Part shown: positions 1 to 4,805 of the stretch, in pieces | How the letters are laid out: each line of letters opens with the position of its first letter | Numbering within the stretch: the stretch's first letter is position 1 | Assembly: GCA_044341625.1 (NCBI GenBank) | Contig: JBIIRI010000183.1 | Span: forward strand, 1 to 6,323 | From: Falsiroseomonas sp044341625 | GTDB lineage: Bacteria > Pseudomonadota > Alphaproteobacteria > Acetobacterales > Acetobacteraceae | Direction of reading: 5' to 3' | Length of the DNA stretch: 6,323 nucleotides | The notes under the pieces: model-generated | What the model saw: the letters and a program-made list of their open reading frames with translations, nothing else | Database searches by the model: none | Told to the model about the DNA's origin: nothing | Position numbers and translations under genes: made by a program

Positions 1-423
1 ATGCTGGTCTTCGACGAGGCCGACAGCCTGCTGGCCGAACGCGGCCTCGCGACCCGAAGCTGGGAGGTCAGCCAGGTGAACGAGATGCTGACCTGGATGG
101 AACGCCACGACTTCCCCTTCTGTTGCAAGACGAACCTGATCGAGCGGCTGGACGCGGCGGCGATGCGACGCTTCCTGGTCAAGACGCGCTTCGGCTTCCT
201 GGCGCCGGCGCAATGCGCGCTGGCCTGGCGCCGCGCCTTCGGCATCGCGCCGCCACTGGGCCTCGCCGCGCTGGACCGGCTGACGCCGGCGGATTTCGAG
301 TTGGTGCGGCGCGGGGCGGAGATCGCCGGCCATGCCGGCGACGCGGCCGCGCTGCTGGCGGCGCTGGAGCGGGAACAACGGGCGAAGCCGGGCGCGAGCG
401 GGCCGATCGGGTTCCGGGCGTGA
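1..423 (+). CDS. AAA+ ATPase, C-terminal part (5' end outside window)
   Basis: This is the C-terminal 140 residues of an AAA+ ATPase, which would use ATP hydrolysis to remodel a protein or nucleic-acid partner; the partner is unknown. The first visible residues, MLVFDEADSLL, are a Walker B strand with the acidic pair D5-E6. The ATG at base 1 is therefore almost certainly an internal methionine, with Walker A and any N-terminal domain lying upstream. A sensor-1-like TNLIERLD follows at 44-51 (N45), then an arginine-finger-like MRRF at 55-58. The rest (about 65-140) is helical and lid-like and ends in a basic KPG...IGF tail. The residue before the sensor-1 Thr-Asn is Lys (CCKTN), where Thr or Ser is more usual. 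The reading frame is intact and stops with TGA at 421-423. A WYL regulator follows on the same strand after 64 bp. The AAA+ fold is confident; the subfamily and role are not, and I give no symbol. Confidence 0.85.
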   Translation: MLVFDEADSLLAERGLATRSWEVSQVNEMLTWMERHDFPFCCKTNLIERLDAAAMRRFLVKTRFGFLAPAQCALAWRRAFGIAPPLGLAALDRLTPADFELVRRGAEIAGHAGDAAALLAALEREQRAKPGASGPIGFRA

Positions 424-424
424 G

Positions 425-434
425 TCGTTAACGA
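425..434. repeat. 10-bp perfect palindrome TCGTTAACGA
   Basis: TCGTTAACGA is perfectly self-complementary. It sits one base after the ATPase stop codon and 53 bp before the WYL start. It could be an operator half of the downstream regulator, but there is no spacer or second copy in the gap. A 10-bp palindrome can arise by chance, so function is speculative. Confidence 0.3.
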
Positions 435-487
435 GCCCTGGAAAGACGCGCGCGCCTGCCGCATCCTCCACCCTGGGTTGAGATGGG

Positions 488-1495
488 ATGGAACAGCGGA
501 TGCCGGACCGCCACGAGAAGCTGGCCCAGGCGCTCGGCCTGATCATGTCGCTGGCCGCCACGCGCTACGGGCGGACAATGACGGAGATGATGGCGGAGCT
601 GGATTGCAGCCGCCGCACCGCGGAACGGCTGCTGGCCGCGATCCGCCAGGCCTGCGTCGATGTCGAGGAAGTGCGGACCGATGAGCGCGAGAAGCGCTGG
701 CGGATGCGCCCCAACCGCCTGGTCGGCGCGGTCCGCATGACGGCGGAGGAAGTGGCCGAAATCGAAGCCGCCGCGCTGCGCCTGTCGCAGGACGGCCTGC
801 CCGCCCGCGCAGCGACGCTGCGGCAGGCCGCGAACAAGCTGCGCGCGATGATGGACGACGCCGCGCGCCGCCGCGCGGATTCGGATGTCGAGGCGCTACT
901 GGCCAGCGAGGGCCTGGCGTCCCGCCCCGGCCCGCGCGTGGTGGTGGGCGAGGGCGTGATCGAGACGCTGCGCCACGCGCTGCTCGCGGGGCAACGCGTA
1001 AGGCTTGGCTATCGCGGTACGAAGGGCGAGGTGCGCGAACACCTGCTGGAGCCCTGCGGGCTGGTCTATGGCACGCGGCCCTATCTCCTGGCGGTGAAGC
1101 CGGGCAAGGCGGATGCGGTGATGTGGCGGCTGGACCGCGTGACCTTCGTCGACGCCACGGAGGAAGGCTTCGCGCCGCGCGCCGGCTTCGATGTCGGCAC
1201 GCTGATGCGCGACAGCTTCGGCGTGTGGCGGGAAGCGCCGATGGATGTGGTGCTGCGCTTCGACAACCGCGCGGCGGCCGATGCCGCGGGCTGGCGCTTC
1301 CATGCGAGCCAGGTTGTGGAGCCGCAGCCGGATGGCAGCCTGATCCTGCGCTTCCGCGCCGGCGGGATCGAGGAAATGGCGAACCACATCGCCACCTGGG
1401 GCGACACGGTGCAGGTGCTATCCCCGCCCATGCTGAAGGAACGGCTCGCGAAGCTGGGCGAGGCTTTGCTGCGCGCCCATAGCCAGGGTGAGTAG
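488..1495 (+). CDS. WYL-domain transcriptional regulator (HTH-WYL-WCX)
   Basis: A 335-residue cytoplasmic DNA-binding regulator of the YafY/PafBC-like WYL class, near the usual length of 310-340. An N-terminal winged helix-turn-helix occupies about 8-75, with recognition-helix-like CSRRTAERLLAAIRQ at 40-54. A helical linker (about 83-135) leads to the WYL domain at about 157-225. It contains LEPCGLVYGTRPYLLAVKPG (187-206) and WRLDRV (213-218). The signature tripeptide reads P-Y-L rather than W-Y-L. A WCX C-terminal domain follows (about 250-330), with DVVLRFD at 253-259 and WGDTVQVLSP at 304-313. WYL domains are thought to sense ligands such as nucleic acids or nucleotides; the ligand here is unknown. 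The gene probably shares a transcript with the AAA+ ATPase 64 bp upstream. The first ATG (488) has only a weak GAG 5 nt upstream; ATG at 500 is a near-equal alternative that shortens the protein by four residues. The family call is firm; the target genes are unknown. Confidence 0.9.
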   Translation: MEQRMPDRHEKLAQALGLIMSLAATRYGRTMTEMMAELDCSRRTAERLLAAIRQACVDVEEVRTDEREKRWRMRPNRLVGAVRMTAEEVAEIEAAALRLSQDGLPARAATLRQAANKLRAMMDDAARRRADSDVEALLASEGLASRPGPRVVVGEGVIETLRHALLAGQRVRLGYRGTKGEVREHLLEPCGLVYGTRPYLLAVKPGKADAVMWRLDRVTFVDATEEGFAPRAGFDVGTLMRDSFGVWREAPMDVVLRFDNRAAADAAGWRFHASQVVEPQPDGSLILRFRAGGIEEMANHIATWGDTVQVLSPPMLKERLAKLGEALLRAHSQGE

Positions 1496-1516
1496 GGGAC
1501 GGGCCAAGCCCGCCCC
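1495..1516. terminator. Hairpin between convergent genes, probable bidirectional terminator
   Basis: GGGG-A-CGGGC pairs with GCCCG-CCCC around a CAA loop: nine G:C pairs with a single bulged A at 1499. It starts on the last base of the WYL stop codon and ends 6 bp short of the kinase stop, so it serves the 3' ends of both convergent units. Neither strand has a T run after the stem, so it is not a textbook intrinsic terminator. It may instead stabilise the 3' ends or assist Rho-dependent termination. Confidence 0.5.
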
Positions 1517-1522
1517 ATCACA

Positions 1523-2884
1523 TCATCCGGTCGGCACGCCCGCTTCCACCAGCGCGGCGCGCTGGCGTTCGGCGATCTTCGCTTCCTCGAAATCGTGCAC
1601 CAGCTCCATGAACATACGGTGCCAGTTGGCCTCCGCCCGCAGCCGGTAGAAGACCGATCCGAGGCCGATCGCGGCGCGGTCCATCAGCGGGAATTCGCGC
1701 GGGATCTTCACCCCGCCCGTCCGCTTCAGCCCTTCATGCACCTGCATCGCGATCCGCCGCCCATACATCGGGTCATCGAGCGGCGTGATGGTGCGGACCT
1801 TGTCCTCGACCAGCGGTTCATAGAGGAAACGCGCCCAGAGGTTCAGGACCTCCATCGTCTCCTTGCTCAGGTCGCGGAAGCCCCAGATGCGATAGGCTTC
1901 CGCCGCCTTGTCGATGTCGTGGTCGCGCACCGCCTCGTACAGCATGATCACGCCGGTCACGAAGCTGGCGGGGAAGACGCGGATCACGCCGAAGTCGAAC
2001 AGGTTCACCCCGAAGCCGACTTCCGCATCCGGCCGCACCGCGTAGTTGCCGAGATGCGGGTCGCCATGGATGACGCCGTAGCGATAGAAGGGCACGTACC
2101 AGGCGCGGAACAGCGCCTTGGCATAGGCAACCCGTTCCTCAGCCGGCGGGTCTTCCTCCAGCCGCCGCAGGATGGGCCGGCCTTCGAGCCAGGTCATGGT
2201 CAGCAGGCGCTTCGTCGTCAGCTCCGCCACTGGCTCCGGCACCGCCACACCTGGCGTGTGCTTCAGCATCAGGCCGTAGAGCCGCGCATGCGCGGCTTCG
2301 CGGAGATAATCCAGCTCCTCCCGCAGCCGCACGGCGAGCTCGGCATAGGCATCCTCGTTGTCGAGGGTGTTGTCCATGCGCCGGTAGATGCTCATCGCGA
2401 GCTTGAGCTGGCGAAGATCGGCTTCCACCACGCTCGGCATATCCGGGTATTGCAGCTTGCAGGCGACCTCTCGCCCGTCATGCAGCGTGGCGCGATGGAC
2501 CTGGCCGAGGCTTGCGGCGGCGGCGGCCTCCAACGGGAATTTCGCGAAGCGCGACTGCCAGGCGGGGCCGAGTTCGGATTGCATCCGCCGCCGCACGAAG
2601 GGCGCGCCCATCGGCGGCGCGTTCGATTGCAGCGTCGCCAGTTCCTGCGCGTATTCCTCGGGCAGCGCTTCCGGCACGGTCGCCAGGAACTGCGCCACCT
2701 TCATCAGCGGGCCCTTCAGCCCGCCGAGCACGGCCTTCAGATTTTCGGCATGTGCGTTCTTGTCGGTCTTCATGCCGAGGAAGCGTTCGCCCGCGACACG
2801 CGCCGCGATGCCGGTGACCGCGCCAGAGGTACGGACCATCCGGCGCATCTCGCCGAACAGCGTGGATTCCTTGGGATCGCTCAT
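1523..2884 (-). CDS. ABC1/UbiB (AarF/COQ8) family atypical protein kinase
   Basis: A 453-residue member of the ABC1/UbiB kinase-like family. Characterised relatives (UbiB, COQ8) are ATPases supporting ubiquinone synthesis and lipid handling at the membrane. Family landmarks appear in order: the KxGQ-type helix as KVAQ (62-65); an alanine-rich nucleotide loop AAAAASLGQVH (120-130) replacing the usual glycine-rich loop; the VAIK-type lysine in ACKLQYP (K143); the ExD motif in REELDYLREA (E190, D192); the catalytic loop HGDPHLGN (273-280, D275, N280); and the metal-binding DFG (297-299). The core is thus complete except that the KxGQ glycine is alanine. I see no C-terminal pair of hydrophobic helices like those of E. 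coli UbiB, so this looks like a shorter, soluble or peripheral paralogue, and ubiB is not assigned. It is the second gene of the minus-strand operon, its ATG overlapping the peptidase stop by four bases. Only a weak GAG lies upstream, consistent with translational coupling. Confidence 0.92.
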   Translation of the reverse strand: MSDPKESTLFGEMRRMVRTSGAVTGIAARVAGERFLGMKTDKNAHAENLKAVLGGLKGPLMKVAQFLATVPEALPEEYAQELATLQSNAPPMGAPFVRRRMQSELGPAWQSRFAKFPLEAAAAASLGQVHRATLHDGREVACKLQYPDMPSVVEADLRQLKLAMSIYRRMDNTLDNEDAYAELAVRLREELDYLREAAHARLYGLMLKHTPGVAVPEPVAELTTKRLLTMTWLEGRPILRRLEEDPPAEERVAYAKALFRAWYVPFYRYGVIHGDPHLGNYAVRPDAEVGFGVNLFDFGVIRVFPASFVTGVIMLYEAVRDHDIDKAAEAYRIWGFRDLSKETMEVLNLWARFLYEPLVEDKVRTITPLDDPMYGRRIAMQVHEGLKRTGGVKIPREFPLMDRAAIGLGSVFYRLRAEANWHRMFMELVHDFEEAKIAERQRAALVEAGVPTG

Positions 2885-4683
2885 GCTGCGTGCTCAAGCT
2901 CGTCGATGAAGCCCGAGACCACATCGAGCCCCTTCTGCCAGAAGGCCGGGTCGGAGGCATCGAGCCCGAAGGGCGCCAGCAATTCCTTGTGCCGCTTCGT
3001 GCCCCCCGCCTTCAGCATATCGAGGTATTTCTGCTGGAAACCCGGATGCCCTTCGCGGAAGACGCCATAGAGCGCGTTCACCAGGCAATCGCCGAAGGCA
3101 TAGGCGTAGACATAGAAGGGCGTGTGCACGAAGTGCGGGATATAGGCCCAGTAGACGCTGTAATCCGGCGTGAAATCGAAGGCCGGGCCGAGGCTTTCGG
3201 TCTGCACCTGCATCCACAACTCGCCGATGCGCTCATGCGCCACCTCACCCTTCTTGCGCTCGTCATGCAGCAGCGTCTCGAAGCGGTAGAAGGCGATCTG
3301 GCGCACCACCGTGTTCAGCATGTCCTCGACCTTGGACGCCAGCAGCGCGCGGCGGCGGCGCGGATCGGGCTCGGCATCCAGCAGCGCGCGGAAGGTCAGC
3401 ATCTCCCCGAACACGCTCGCCGTCTCGGCCAGCGTCAGGGGGGTGGAGGACTGCAGGTAGCCTTGTTCGCCAGCCAGGATCTGGTGCACGCCATGACCCA
3501 GCTCATGCGCCAGCGTCATCACATCGCGCGTCTTGCCGTGGAAATTCACCAGCAGATAGGGATGCGCCGACGGCACGGTGGGATGGGCGAAGGCGCCGCT
3601 CGCCTTGCCGGGGCGCAGCGCGGCATCCACCCAGGGCTTCTCGAAGAAGCGCCGCCCGACCGAGGCGAGTTCCGGGCTGAAGGCCGCGTAGCTGTCCAGC
3701 ACACGGCGCGTTGCATCGGGCCAGGTGATGCTCGCATCGTCCTGGTCGGGCAGCGGGGCGTTGCGGTCCCAATGCATCAGCTTCGGCAGGCCGAGCCACT
3801 TCGCCTTCATCGCGTAGTAGCGGTGGCTGAGGCGCGGGAAGCTCTGCGTCACAGCGGTGACCAGCGCGTCCACCACCTCGTCTTCCACCATGTTGCCGCG
3901 GTTGCGGGCGCTGGTCGGGCGCGGGTAGTGGCGCCAGCCATCGATGATCTCCTTGTCCTTGGCCAGGACATTGGTGATCAGGCTGAACAGCCGCACCTTC
4001 TCCCCGAAGGCGTCCGACACGCCCTTCGCCGCCGCCGCCCGCGTGGCGCGGTCGCGGTCCGAGAGCTTGTTGAGGGCAGATGAGACGGTCAGCTGTTCCC
4101 CGCCGACCGAAACCCGCATCCCCGCCACCGTCTCATCGAACAGGCGGTTCCAGGCGGCGCGGCCTGTCACCTCCTTCTCATGCAGCAGCTTTTCCAGCTC
4201 GTCGGACAGCTGGTGCGGGCGGAAGACGCGCAGGTCACGGAGGAAGGGCCGCCAGCGGCGCAGCGCGGCGGAGCCGGCCAGCTTCCGCTCCATCGCCTCA
4301 TCCTCCAGCCGGTTGATCTCCAGCGTCAGGAACAGGAGGTGGGAGGAGATGGTCGTCACCCTCTCCTGCGTCGTCTGGTAGAAGCGGCCATTGGCGGCGT
4401 CCTGCGCGTCGCCGGAGAAGACGAGTTGCGCGTAGGACATGGCGCGGCCCAGCCGTTCCTCGATCGCCTCATAGGCGGCGATGGCGGCGGCCAGCGCATC
4501 GCCCGACAGGGTCGCGACCTTGCCGGCATGGGCGGCTTCGAAGGCGCGGGCTTCGGCTTCGGCCTTGTCCAGATCGGCGCCCAGCTTCGGGTCGGTGGGA
4601 GAGGCGTAGAGGTCGGACAGGTCCCAGGCCGGCAGGGCTTCCGCGGGCGCGGAGCCGCCCGGGCGGGCAGTGTCGCGGGGCAT
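2881..4683 (-). CDS. M3 family oligoendopeptidase (PepF type), zinc metallopeptidase
   Basis: A cytoplasmic zinc endopeptidase that cleaves short oligopeptides, typically in peptide recycling or signal-peptide-fragment turnover. From the ATG at 4683 it has 600 residues, normal for PepF-like M3 enzymes. WDLSDLY at 20-26 is the usual opening of this family. The helical PepF N-terminal domain covers roughly 40-190, and the M3 catalytic domain fills the rest. Zinc ligands are visible as HELGH (H393, H397, with catalytic E394) and E420 in ETASVFGEM. The substrate-binding segment is HTPFYVYAYAFG (520-531). No signal peptide is seen. The frame stays open to 4872, but that extension is low-complexity Pro/Ala/Gly, covers the start of the divergent ligase and crosses the candidate promoter, so I reject it. 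A GTG at 4713, with AAGAG five bases upstream, is a serious alternative start adding ten residues. The TGA overlaps the next gene's ATG (ATGA), so peptidase and kinase are co-translated. Confidence 0.93.
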   Translation of the reverse strand: MPRDTARPGGSAPAEALPAWDLSDLYASPTDPKLGADLDKAEAEARAFEAAHAGKVATLSGDALAAAIAAYEAIEERLGRAMSYAQLVFSGDAQDAANGRFYQTTQERVTTISSHLLFLTLEINRLEDEAMERKLAGSAALRRWRPFLRDLRVFRPHQLSDELEKLLHEKEVTGRAAWNRLFDETVAGMRVSVGGEQLTVSSALNKLSDRDRATRAAAAKGVSDAFGEKVRLFSLITNVLAKDKEIIDGWRHYPRPTSARNRGNMVEDEVVDALVTAVTQSFPRLSHRYYAMKAKWLGLPKLMHWDRNAPLPDQDDASITWPDATRRVLDSYAAFSPELASVGRRFFEKPWVDAALRPGKASGAFAHPTVPSAHPYLLVNFHGKTRDVMTLAHELGHGVHQILAGEQGYLQSSTPLTLAETASVFGEMLTFRALLDAEPDPRRRRALLASKVEDMLNTVVRQIAFYRFETLLHDERKKGEVAHERIGELWMQVQTESLGPAFDFTPDYSVYWAYIPHFVHTPFYVYAYAFGDCLVNALYGVFREGHPGFQQKYLDMLKAGGTKRHKELLAPFGLDASDPAFWQKGLDVVSGFIDELEHAA

Positions 4684-4805
4684 GGCCTGGCGGAATTCGC
4701 GGGAAATCGTCACGGTATCTCTTGTGTCCCGGGGAGGTTCACCCTGGATATAGCCCCTGAATGGCGGCGGCCAAGCCGTCATCGAAGTCGGGGGATGCGC
4801 TGGAT
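4684..4805. promoter_or_regulatory. Divergent intergenic control region
   Basis: This 122-bp stretch separates the minus-strand peptidase/kinase operon from the plus-strand ligase and must hold the start signals of both if they are separately transcribed. It holds the minus-strand promoter candidate listed separately and a repeated CTGGATAT octamer (4744-4751 and 4800-4807, the second running into the ligase ATG). For the plus strand I see only a poor promoter match: CTTGTG at 4721-4726 and GGATAT at 4746-4751, with a long 19-bp spacer. The limits depend on which start codons are correct. Confidence 0.45.
4748..4775 (-). promoter_or_regulatory. Candidate housekeeping-sigma promoter for the peptidase/kinase operon
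   Basis: Read on the minus strand, CTTGGC (4775-4770), a 16-bp spacer and CTATAT (4753-4748) match the alphaproteobacterial (Sinorhizobium-type) consensus CTTGAC-N17-CTATAT at 11 of 12 positions, with the spacer one base short. Transcription would start near 4741. That leaves about 27 nt before the GTG at 4713 or about 57 nt before the ATG at 4683. The match was found by eye and is not experimentally supported. Confidence 0.5.

Noticed and set aside
1..3. ATG at base 1 as the true start of the ATPase
   Set aside because: The Walker B motif begins immediately, so the nucleotide-binding half must lie upstream; the methionine is internal.
1595..3070. A 491-codon open frame on the plus strand, antisense to the kinase
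   Set aside because: It runs opposite a gene with complete kinase motifs and translates to His/Arg/Gln-rich low-complexity sequence. Long antisense frames are expected in GC-rich DNA.
2890..4083. A 397-codon plus-strand frame antisense to the peptidase
   Set aside because: Same pattern: His/Arg/Ala-rich with no recognisable domain, opposite an M3 peptidase whose zinc site is intact.
4731..4737. Strong Shine-Dalgarno-like GGGGAGG on the plus strand
   Set aside because: No ATG, GTG or TTG lies 5-12 bases downstream; the next in-frame ATG (4761) is 23 bases away, so it is probably fortuitous.
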